Positions 30,201 to 39,916 of a stretch of DNA of 64,000 nt are shown one piece after another. Position 1 is the first letter of the stretch, and each line of letters starts with the position of its first letter. Made by a program: the position numbers and the translations under genes. The DNA lies in contig NGBS01000894.1 in NCBI GenBank assembly GCA_002245135.1, forward strand, positions 1 to 64,000, in the 5' to 3' direction. A model generated the notes under the pieces. The model had not been told where the DNA came from and ran no database searches. It saw only the letters and a program-made list of their open reading frames with translations. The DNA comes from Proteromonas lacertae. Its lineage: Eukaryota; Sar; Bigyra; Opalinata; Proteromonadidae.

Positions 30201-32978
30201 TAAGAAAGGCGTAATAATAGAAAATAAAGGTGAGAATGGAAGAATCAATATCAAAACTGGTTCAGGTAAGAAAGCTGGAGATATAATGTTTATAACTGCA
30301 AATGGTATTGAAAGAAGTGGTGATATAATAATGGGAAATAAGAGACAAATGTCAGAATTAGTTACAATTGATGATAAAGTGCATATATTAGCAGGATCAG
30401 GATCAATAGGAGGAAATGTTAATATGAATAGTAAGAAAATCAACATAACCAGTATCAGAGGAGATATTGTAATACAATCAAAGAATAATTATCTAGAAAG
30501 TGAAAGAATAGAAATTAATAGTTAAAAGATTTAATATTTCTAGTAGAAACAACAGTAGTAGTAGTATATTAATAGCTAGTAAAGAAAAGATATTGATAGA
30601 TGGAAATGAGATTAAAATGGCAGTTAATAATATGAATTTCACAAGTTCCAGATTCTTATCTTTAGGACAAAAGTTGATTATATCACAAGTGGATAAAGTG
30701 AATATTAATTCAAATTACACAACAATTGGAAGAAGAGAATTAGATAATACAATAAAATTTAGTACAAATAATACATCAATAAATGGAAGTATATACATAA
30801 AGAGTGAAAGAATTAATGTTGGATCAAGAAATACTGACAGAATATCTATAGTAAATGATAAGTTAGAAATGGTTAGTAGTAATATATCAATAAAGAGTGT
30901 AGAAGGTGGTAATGTTCTAATAAACAGTTTAGAATCTGATATAGTATTTAATAGTGGTAGAAATGCATCAAAATCAGGAAATATCTACATAAAGAGTGGA
31001 AATAGTTTAGATGTGAGTGGTTCAATAATATTTGAAAGTGTGAAAGGAATAAAAGAAAGTGGTTCAATAAGATTGAATAGTTCCAAGTTGTTAGTGAATA
31101 ATGGTGTAGAAATGATAGGAGGATTAGGTAAGAATGAAGGAGGTGATATAGAAATGATTAGTTCCAAATTGATGATGAATAAGCTTGAAATGAATGAAAA
31201 TGATGAAATAAAGATGAATAATAAAGAAAGTATATTGAGAAGTAATAAATTCGAAATGAATATAAAATCAGAATTAAAAATGAATATATCTAAGTTAAAT
31301 ATTAGTAATTCCGAAAGTGAAATAAAATCTGAATCTTTGATAATGAATAGTAAATCCTTAAAGATGAAGAATAATGAAATGATATTGAATATAAAAGATA
31401 ATAAATTTGAAATGAATTCAAAATGGATAATATTAGGAAATGAATCATTGAGTAATTCTGTTAAGATTATCAATAAGAAGATATTAATAGAAAACTTAAA
31501 CAAATTGGATGTAAAGAATATGGAAGATGGCTGGAAATATTAAAATGAGATCAAAGTCAATCGAAATAGGAAAAGAAAATACAAAAGAGTTAAGAATAAA
31601 AGTAGAAGAAATGAAGATGAAATTGAGTAGTTGCAATAGAATGGAATTGAAATCCAATAAAATGTTATTAATGAATGAAAATGGTTTAATCGAAATGAAG
31701 AGTAAAGATGAAATTCATATGAAATCCAATGGAAAAGAAGGAATAGAAATGAAATATGATAATATGTCATTGAAGAGTGGAAATAGTTTAGATGTGAGTG
31801 GTTCAATAATATTTGAAAGTGTGAAAGGAATAAAAGAAAGTGGTTCAATAAGATTGAATAGTTCCAAGTTGTTAGTGAATAATGGTGTAGAAATGATAGG
31901 AGGATTAGGTAAGAATGAAGGAGGTGATATAGAAATGATTAGTTCCAAATTGATGATGAATAAGCTTGAAATGAATGAAAATGATGAAATAAAGATGAAT
32001 AATAAAGAAAGTATATTGAGAAGTAATAAATTCGAAATGAATATAAAATCAGAATTAAAAATGAATATATCTAAGTTAAATATTAGTAATTCCGAAAGTG
32101 AAATAAAATCTGAATCTTTGATAATGAATAGTAAATCCTTAAAGATGAAGAATAATGAAATGATATTAAATAAAGTAGATCTATCATTAAAATCCGAATC
32201 AATAGAAATTGGTAATAATAAGACTAATGAAACAGATATTAATAGTAATACACTCTCAATAGATACTATAAAAAAGATGAATGTCTCAGATATGTCTATT
32301 AAGTCAACAAATGTAGAAATCGACATAAAGAATATTACTTTGATATCCAATTCATCACATCCAATGGTAATATCAACACCTGCTGGAAATACAAAGTCAT
32401 CAATAATAATTGGTAATTCAAATATTACAAAGTCTATTAATGTAACAGCAGGTAGTAGTAATAATGGTACAAATGCAGGAAATCTTATACTTAGATCAAA
32501 AGCAGCCAATAATGATAGTAAGATAATATTTGCCATAAATAATAACACTGTTAATGATAATGTAATGTTATTTAATGCATCAATGGTAAATGTAACAAGT
32601 TCAAGTGAAATAGCAATGAAAGGAAATGAAAATACAACAATAAAGTTCAGTACAAAGAATAGTGGAATGAAAGTTGATAAGAAAGGAATATCAATAGGTA
32701 AAAAGCCAGTTAAAGGCAAATTGATGAAGTTTAGTTCAGTATCATTCTTCTCATTTAAGTTTGAAGTTAATCTACCAAATAATGAATGTAAATTCATACC
32801 ATTTGATGATAGTTTCAATATAAAACCAAATGATTCATATGAAATAATCAATGAAGATGTACCAGATGAAATTCAATCATTAACATCAAGTCAAAACAAA
32901 GGTATAGCTGGTTTAACAGTATGTTCAAATGAAAAAGTAGAAGGAGAAGTAACAGTCAAAATATTACTGACAAACTGA
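1..32978 (+). CDS. Giant Gly/Ser/Asn-rich beta-solenoid-like repeat protein, 3' part, frame-interrupted
   Basis: Almost the whole first half of the window encodes one repetitive protein. The unit is about 15-17 residues, of the form GSI-x-I-x-SGSG-x-x-x, alternating short hydrophobic strands with Gly/Ser/Asn turns, as in beta-solenoid surface proteins. The frame is already open at base 3, so the start lies upstream, and it ends at a TGA at 32,976-32,978. About 10,990 codons are present. No intron is seen. The frame steps by net +1 about 24 times (near 3,241, 4,677, 4,887, 8,883, 10,634, 14,904, 15,663, 16,759, 18,139, 18,986, 18,992, 19,318, 19,387, 20,473-20,490, 20,742, 24,121, 25,869, 26,434, 26,530, 29,158, 29,542, 30,525, 31,525), and coding resumes at once in the next frame. 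I treat it as one gene; sequencing error, decay and programmed frameshifting all remain possible. Function is unknown. A cell-surface or wall structural role is inferred from the repeat type and from the related gene at 60,135. Confidence 0.8.
5041..15814 (+). repeat. 2,034-bp long module, two full tandem copies plus partial and re-inserted copies
   Basis: The landmark GATCTGTGTTGATGTCTAG occurs at 5,041, 6,856, 8,891, 10,926, 11,997, 13,776 and 15,815. The spacing 6,856-8,891 and 8,891-10,926 is 2,035 bp each, that is 2,034 bp (678 codons) plus one extra base each. The copy at 13,776 is 2,039 bp: 2,034 plus one codon plus two extra bases. Copies starting at 5,041, 10,926 and 11,997 run for several hundred bases and then switch into unique solenoid sequence (about 5,785-6,540, 11,240-11,640 and 12,836-13,460) before rejoining the module. 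Confidence 0.9.
15815..20287 (+). repeat. Two-copy higher-order repeat of three modules (858 + 727 + 651 bp)
   Basis: The landmark GATCTGTGTT occurs at 15,815, 16,673, 17,400, 18,051, 18,907, 19,637 and 20,288. The spacings are 858, 727, 651, then 856, 730, 651. Three distinct modules were therefore duplicated as one block of about 2,236 bp. Length differences are explained by single-base insertions and one codon loss. The modules end in a shared SLSNNKESEMVDVKGKS segment, and differ by alternative inserts such as SSKDFIIESG or SITSGLINIES. Confidence 0.9.
20740..22344 (+). other. Non-duplicated solenoid stretch inside the giant protein
   Basis: This 1.6-kb part is open in one frame with no break. 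It keeps the strand-turn rhythm (Thr/Ser-rich, for example NIISATNSILLSG), but I see no second near-identical copy in the window. It separates the Gly/Ser-rich modules upstream from the Asn/Lys/Met-rich modules downstream, and gives a control region free of recent duplication. Confidence 0.7.
22345..32160 (+). repeat. Asn/Lys/Met-rich modules arranged A-B-C-A-B-D-C'
   Basis: The landmark GAAATTCATATGAAATC(T/C)AA occurs at 22,345, 23,701, 25,328, 26,109, 27,467, 29,093 and 31,710. Spacings are 1,356 (A), 1,627 (B), 781 (C), 1,358 (A), 1,626 (B) and 2,617. Removing the single-base insertions at 24,121, 25,869, 26,434 and 26,530 makes A exactly 1,356, B exactly 1,626 and C exactly 780, all divisible by three. 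A-B is thus a second higher-order repeat of about 2,983 bp. A further partial copy starts near 30,990 without the landmark. The protein is richer in Asn, Lys, Met and Glu (for example GKEGIEMKYDNMSLKSGN) than the upstream Gly/Ser modules. Confidence 0.9.
29945..30235 (+). other. Non-repetitive charged Asn/Asp-rich segment within the giant protein
   Basis: The solenoid rhythm is interrupted by about 95 residues without GSI-type strands. The stretch is rich in Asn, Thr, Asp and Glu and includes DRDLSILQRLENDN and ENKKSKKG, which look like a flexible linker with a short amphipathic helix. It is the only obvious non-solenoid insertion in the last 12 kb before the C-terminal cap. Confidence 0.6.
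32728..32978 (+). other. C-terminal non-repeat cap domain of the giant protein
   Basis: The last 80 or so residues leave the repeat pattern (SFKFEVNLPNNECKF onward) and contain two cysteines, aromatic residues and alternating strands, ending in TVKILLTN and TGA. Its position and composition fit a small beta-rich cap or assembly domain closing the solenoid. I see no membrane segment or GPI-type hydrophobic tail. The role is inferred. Confidence 0.5.
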
Positions 32979-33089
32979 GCATTTTATTTTATATAAATTA
33001 TTATTATTAATTATATACATTATTTTAATAATTGTTTGTTTTTTATTTTTAATTTACACAAAATATCTAAATAACTAGAAAAATAATAA

Positions 33090-34449
33090 TTAATCTGATT
33101 TTTGTTTTAAACTTTTTAGATATTTATATTCTTTCCATAATCTACATAAAGTATTTAACATTAACAACGATAATAATGGGAATAAAAATTCAAATCCAAA
33201 TATTGGCACTAACCTTATATCATCAACTGAATAGAAATATATTTCAATGGATAATTCAATACAACTAACAACCAATGGCGTAACAAATAATGATCTTGGA
33301 ACTAATGGTATATGCTATATACATTGTTATAATTATAATTAATAAATACTTTAAAAAAATAAATTGAAGATGATCCACAAATAATATATCCAACAAACAC
33401 AACAACAAATGATAATAACCTCATATCAAATACTTTGCTATCACAAGTTGAAGTTATTTCATGAATCAATTGAGGTATTTCTATTTCACCTTCTTTAACG
33501 ATAAAGAATGATTCAGAATTATTTATTCTATGAGGCACAATATTACTATTCTGTTGTTCTCCAACAATTGTAATAAATGGTGGTAAAGATCGAGTGTATA
33601 GTCTAACTCTAAGATCTCCTGCTTGACAATTCTCATTTAATTGTTTTATCACTTCATCATTCAAATCATAAAATTTTGCTTCATCATTTAAATACTGATC
33701 TGAATCGCTAATTCTGGAGTATTTACTATATATATAATCTTCTGTGATATAAAAAAATCCTTGTTGATATGCTTCAAACTTTAATGTTTTAACATAGAAG
33801 TCATTATTTGATGCACGAAATTGAGTCTCTTCATTTGCCTATGTATTTTTATATATTATTAATTTATGTATTTATATACAACATCATAGAGTAATTCACC
33901 ATCTAAATCAAAGGCAGAACATGCCATTTTTCTTGTTGTTCTTTCAGATCTATTGATTATACATATTATGAGTAAAATATACGGTGAAGCATAATCAGTT
34001 CTATTTGGATTATAATATTCATGAGATTTTTGGAATTTACTCGATGGTATAACTTTATCAAACCATCCTTTCTTGTATGTTACTTCACCACTGTCAGATT
34101 TTACTTCATTCCATTGACAATATTCAACATCTTCTCTAAGAGTCAATTGTCCAGCAAATGAATAACCAAGAATATCATCTTCTAACTCATATCTTTCGTG
34201 AGCCTAGCAAATTCCAAATATAACTATACTCTTGGTGCTCCAACAGAAAAATGAACTATTTTATTGTCTAATTCAGGATTTACAATTCTTGGATTTATAG
34301 TTTCCTATCTTATGAAATACAGAAAATACAGTATGATGTAGTAAGTAAACTTTTTTCCACAATTTAATACCACAATGTGATACTTGATATGCAAATATCC
34401 CTAAACCAATCAATATGACAACAGAACCCAACAAATTTCTAATCTGCAT
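33090..34449 (-). CDS. TMEM43/LUMA-family membrane protein
   Basis: Five exons (34,351-34,449; 34,230-34,304; 33,880-34,203; 33,350-33,838; 33,090-33,314) join in frame to 403 residues, close to the ~400 residues of animal TMEM43. An N-terminal hydrophobic segment (GSVVILIGLGIFAY) is followed by the family's luminal region, with NPELDNKIVHFS, VEYCQWNEV and GDLRVRLYTRSLPPFITIVGE, and then hydrophobic segments near the C-terminus (LSFVVVFVGYIICG, FLFPLLSLLML). In animals the family sits in the inner nuclear membrane and ER; the protist role is inferred. The four introns are 46, 26, 41 and 35 nt. The first has an atypical GTTTAC donor. The gene ends tail-to-tail with the giant gene, 111 bp away. 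Confidence 0.85.
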
Positions 34450-34520
34450 TTTCAAACGACTATATTTTTAGATTAAATGGAACAAATATAAACACGATGA
34501 GATAATATTTATTGAAACAA

Positions 34521-37276
34521 TTAATGCAATTTAATTAAATGCTTAACCTTCTTTTTAGGGACAGATTTTGATCTTTTGCTTTCAGTTTCTATTAATTATA
34601 GAGATTAAATCAGAATAAATATACTTCTAGGTTTAGATTGTAATAAAGATTCAAGATAATTAATTTTCTCTTTAGCTAACGACAATTGATTCTCTAATTC
34701 TGGATCTCCTTTCTATAATCATTACAATCACATTTATAACAAATATACATGGGCTGTACTGGAAATATTTCTATTTCTATCAACTTCTACCATCAAACTA
34801 GCAATTCTTTTAGTTAAATCATTTCTCTCTTTAGCTGCATTTTTATTTTGTTCTTGACTAGATTTTAATGCTATTGTTAATTCCTATTCAATAATTAAAT
34901 ATAAAAATTAAGTAGAAATATACATTACATTTTTCTTTCAAATGTCTAATAATATCATCTTTCTTTGATGAATCACTTGATTTCTTTTCTGTTGATTCAT
35001 GTTTATGATGTTGAAGTTCCTGTATCTTTGCCTCTAAGACTGATATTTTTGATTCATAGACTGACACTAAGTCTTTTTTGTCACTTTCATTCATCGAAGA
35101 TAAGTGTTTTATTTTCATTTCAAATTCCTATACAATTAATAACAATTTAGATTTATACTAAAAGTCTCTTTTTGAAGTCTTTTTTCATTGATTTCATTTG
35201 ATTATCATAATATGATTTAATTGATTCTATTTGTGAAGATAAACTATTTAAGAAATATATATATATAATAATAATAATGAAATACTTTTGTGTTATAACA
35301 TTATTATCACGAGGTGATTTCTTTGTTTTCTTTACTCCTCTTGATATATCACTATGCATTGTTGAATAAAGATTTGACTTCTTTAATGTGTTTCTTGGTG
35401 TTATTGTTGATTTTGACCTTACTATTTTCTTTTTAGTAATTTTATGTTTCTTTATTTTTACTGGAGACTATTGTATTTATAGTAATTCATTATAAAATAT
35501 AATTATACTTCATTTATATCACTTTCATATGTATATGGATATGACAATTCATTTACGTCAGAAGAATCACTTTTAAGGTTATTCTATTATAATTATTATT
35601 ATAAAGATATTTAGAAATATAAATACCTTTTGATATGAAGTGTATTTACTATTACTTACACTACCTTGTATTGATGTTGATACTAATTTAGATAAAGAAT
35701 AAATATTATATATATATATATATATATACAGTTATTGTTATTTGTTGATGTATTAACTGTAGTGTTTAGATTATTATTAATACTGTTACTGCTTATATTA
35801 TTCTCGCTATTATTATTGTTATTACTTCTGTAGGAAGATGGTGAATTTATCTATTAATTAAATATATAATAAAATAATATACATTTGCTTGTAACTTCTG
35901 TTTCAATCTCTCATTCTCTCTTTTTGTTTCTTCTGTGCATTGTTTAAGTTGTTGTATTAATAGATTAGAATCAATATTATTCTTAAGATTATCATTTGGT
36001 AATAATTCTCTCATATCTTCACATCCTGTTATACTTCCACCTTGTGAGGATATAGAAGGGATATAAGTTGCTCTTGTACTTAATCCATCTTTGATTATGA
36101 TTGGTTGATTATAAGACGATAAACTTTTTTCATCTTCTGAGACTACTGTAAATGCACTTTTACCATATAATGAAGGAATATGAAGAGGTTGTTTGAAATT
36201 AAGACCAATTGAATTAATATTATTAATATTACTATTATTGTTACTGACTGTATTTGATTGTAATGGATTTAAAATGTTATTATTGGATGTATTCTCCATA
36301 TCTGATTTATAGGATAATTCTATGGATGTTTGTGGTGTTAAAATATTTTTATTATTAATATTATTAATATTATTATTATTATTATTTATTAAACTTGTGT
36401 TACTATTATTATTGTTATTGTTAATGACATTATTTGGCTTTATTTCATTTGAATTATCACTTGTTGTTGTGTTTGATTCTGGTGAATTTTCAGTTGGATT
36501 TCTTATTGTTCCATATGTAGGAATTGGTGTAATAATACCTACTGCTGGTGTTGATTTGAACTTTATTTCATTATTAATCATATTTGTATCAGAATCTGTT
36601 GAAGAAGCAATGTAGTCAAATTTTGGGTTATTGTTTTCTAATTCATTCAATATTCTATCTACCCATTGTTTTGATTCTATTTTATTGTTATAAAAATAAA
36701 CAAAAATACCATTTTCATCTGTAGCAGCAACTGTAAACATTTTACCATTACGAAATATCTATTTTAATTGTAAATTAGTCAGTGTAAAAATATACAATAT
36801 TAAATCTGTTCTTTTCTGACGTATTATCCCACGATGTAACTGATAAAATTGTTGATAAGGGAATACTTTCAGTAATTTGATTTGTTTCCTACAGATATAT
36901 ATAATATAAAGAGTATACTGGACTAATTATTTCTATTAATCCTCTATTAGAATCAAAAATGTATTTTTCCTATTATTTTATTTAATATGTACATATTATA
37001 CTTCAATCCAATCACTAGAACCTGATGCAGTTTTACATTTACGTTTCATGGTTGATATTAGTTTGTTGTCTATATTTTAAAGAATAAAATATACTAATTG
37101 TATTTGCTTTTGATGAAGATATGCTAGTGAGAAATTTTTCTTTTGTTTGATTCCAGTAAGATGGACTAAATTCAGAATAGATAAAAACAAAGATAATAAT
37201 ACTCTAAACCATTATCATCTGTGTAATTTGTCTCGTTATTTAAACTTTTAGTGACAATTGGAACGTCGTCGTTCAT
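34521..37276 (-). CDS. PH-domain protein with Asn-rich middle and coiled-coil C-terminus
   Basis: Reading the minus strand from ATG at 37,276, about fourteen short introns (25-48 nt, GTAT...TAG) can be removed while keeping one frame. The N-terminal third gives a PH-like fold pattern: an EKYIFDSNRGLIEII strand pair, a FNIIFRNGKMFTVAA strand pair, and a final helix with KQWVDRILNEL. It is followed by a long Asn/Ser low-complexity region (about 35,900-36,600) and then Lys/Glu-rich heptads (for example VYESKISVLEAKIQELQHH) typical of a coiled coil. PH domains bind phosphoinositides or proteins at membranes; the target here is unknown. The last intron leaves two possible endings, stops at 34,535 or 34,521. 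I recognise no orthologue. Confidence 0.7.
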
Positions 37277-37378
37277 ATTAACAATTTAAAATTTAAAAAA
37301 TAAATACATGTATTATTATGTATTATTATGTATTTGAAATAAACATACAGATTTCAATAATTAGAATATAAATAGTAA

Positions 37379-38683
37379 TTAAATATCTGCATTTGCATAT
37401 TGTCTACTTCTTCTAAGTTTATGCAAATAGCGATTAAGAAGATCCATTCTTCTTATATCATCTTCCAACTGAACAGTCTTTTGATAATGTTCCAATTTTT
37501 CTTTATCATCAATAAAATTACTTGGAACAGGTTTTTGATAAAAAGTTCGGAATTCCAACAAATAATCTCTTTCTGACTTACTCTTAGTGGGTCTATAATC
37601 TTCATCCTCTTCAATTGCAATATCTTCTTCCTCTTCAGCTGGGGTATTGTTTATTACTACCTCATTTCTTCTTTTTTTATAACAATCCAAAATTTCTGTA
37701 GCATTATTTTCAATTGTATGATTTCTATAAGCACATCCATTTGGAATAGTATCTTGTTTAATATAAATACTACCACAACATGGATATCTTAATGAATTGT
37801 CTGTTGTTGATAAAATAGGGCTTCGAGGGTGGTATTTACACTTTTCATAATCAATAATTGGAAAATATTGATGGCAATAACTACATCTATTTTTATATTA
37901 AAATAATAAATATTTTATACCTTAAATACCGACTAACACTCCACAATATCCAATATATTTTCTCTTTTGTGTAATTATGTGATAATAAAGTGCTATAATA
38001 TATTTTACCGTTGAATTCAGCAAGTGGTAAATGAAATATTAAACTATTTCCATAATAATCAATTTGATTTAATGCATTACTACAATGTAGGTCTTTTAAA
38101 TCAGAAGTATATATTTTATTACATAATGAACATTTAAGAAATGTATGAGTTTCTAATAATTGATTGATTTTTGTTTCATAAATTCTATCTGAAAATATTC
38201 CTTTTTTATCTATAAAATGGTTCAATTGACTATCTTTCAATTTTTTACATAATTTATCAACTATTTCATCACTAATACATGATAAATCTAAAGGTAGTTT
38301 AACAATTGAATTTATTCTTTCACAAAAATATTTCAGACACTGATCAACTAGTTTATCCATTTGAAGAAAATTGGATGAAATTAGAATAGAAATGAGTGAA
38401 GATATTTCTATGCATAATAATAATAGAGAAATCATACGAAGCGATGGTGGATTTTCTGGATTTAACATGTATTTTACTAACCAATCAAAAACATATATAT
38501 CACAATGAACAGCTATATCTATGTCATCTGAATCGTTTTCTACATAAGGAGCAAAATATTTCATATTTTTCATTAAAATATCTTTGGGACAAGAAAAATC
38601 TCTTTTAATATTCCTATTTGCATCAGTTACATGAATAATTATTGCTTGATTCTATATTACATAATAAAATATAAAAATACCAT
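37379..38683 (-). CDS. SANBR/KIAA1841-like BTB-family protein
   Basis: Three exons (38,681-38,683; 37,921-38,651; 37,379-37,886) join to 413 residues. The BTB-like N-terminus (IIIHVTDANRNIKRDFSCP, then KYFAPYV and DIDIAVHCDIYVFDWLVKYM) and the following ISILISSNFLQMDKLVDQCL match the animal KIAA1841/SANBR BTB region. A zinc-ligand region follows (CSLCNKIY, later CSYCHQYFP, KCKYHPRSP, YPCCGS). The C-terminus is acidic and then helical (EEEEDIAIEEDED...RRMDLLNRYLHKLRRSR). The SANT domain of the vertebrate protein is not seen. Vertebrate SANBR negatively regulates antibody class switching, a role that cannot apply here, so the ancestral function is open. Introns are 29 and 34 nt, and the first exon appears to be only the start codon. 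Confidence 0.75.
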
Positions 38684-38819
38684 TTATATCTATTTTAATA
38701 TATGCTATAGACAGATTTATAATTCCAAATAAGTAATAGATAATGAGTAATTTGAAAAAGAAGTTTAAATTTTCACAAATCAGCATCAAGCCTTTGTTTC
38801 ATTTTGCTGGATTTGTCGT

Positions 38820-39791
38820 ATGGGATCTAAAATTTCTCATATTTATTATGAAATTTTGTACCAGGCACCTCCAGTAGGATATAATGTAACAGAAAATCCA
38901 ACTGCTTCAAGTCCATATTTTTTAGTGTATTATTTTAACCTTTTTACATTACATAGACATACAAAAGATGGTCATTTAGGAGCATTTTTCATCGATGTTG
39001 GATCAAAATATACTATTCTTTTTTCACATGCTAATGGTGAAGATAATTCATGTACATACAGATTTTTAAAAAGATTAGCCAGAACTATAAATATGAATAT
39101 TTGTGGATATGATTATTCAGGGTATGGCAGATCATCGTATAAACTTATATATATATACATATATAATATTCATTAATAGTGGTCATACATCAGAAGAAGA
39201 AATATATGCTAATATTGACACAATGTATTCATGGTTACAATCAGAAAAGCAAATAAATTATTCACGAATTATTTTATGGGGTAGATCTATAGGAGGATGT
39301 CCTTCCATATATTTAGCTAGTAGATTATCTAAAGCAGGTACACCTCCAAGAGGATTAGTATTACAATGCTCATTTCTCAGTATATTTCGTTTTCATTGGA
39401 ATTATCGATTTACATTTGGCAAAGACAGTTTTAATAATTTAGAGAAGATTAAGTATGTAGAATGTCCAGTAACAATAATTCATGGTATTGACGATTGTTT
39501 AGTGCCAATATGGCATGCAAAAGTATGTAATTAATAATAATTGTTATATAATAGAGAATGTGGCAGAATATAAATCCAGAATATAGATGGAGATTTAATG
39601 AAGTACCAAAGGCAGGTCATAATAATATTGAATATATGATGAAACAGAAGTTTGGTGAAACAATTAAAGAATTTGTAGATTCAACAGAGTATATACTTAT
39701 ACTTATTTATATTTATGATATTAGAGATCTTTATAGTAAAATATTAACAAAGAAAGGGTTGAATCCAAAAGAATTACAAATGAAAAGTTAA
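38820..39791 (+). CDS. ABHD17-like serine hydrolase (depalmitoylase family)
   Basis: Four exons (38,820-39,136; 39,180-39,522; 39,555-39,688; 39,725-39,791) give 286 residues. The alpha/beta-hydrolase motifs are complete: a YDYSGYGRSSGHTSEE loop restored only after removing the 43-nt intron, the nucleophile elbow LWGRSIGG, the acid in IHGIDDCLVP, and the histidine in KAGHNNIEY. ABHD17 proteins remove palmitate from membrane proteins such as Ras in animals; the substrate here is unknown. I chose ATG 38,820 because it begins MGSKIS, a good N-myristoylation signal. An alternative starts at ATG 38,743 and splices out 38,818-38,864, which would replace this N-terminus. The other introns are 32 and 36 nt. 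Confidence 0.85.
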
Positions 39792-39916
39792 ATTAGTTAA
39801 TTCTTCATTCATAATAATATAATTTATGATAAGTATGTTATTTTATACGTTAAAAAAACATACATATATGAAAATGAATTAATATATTATTATATACATA
39901 AGAATTCAATTAATAA

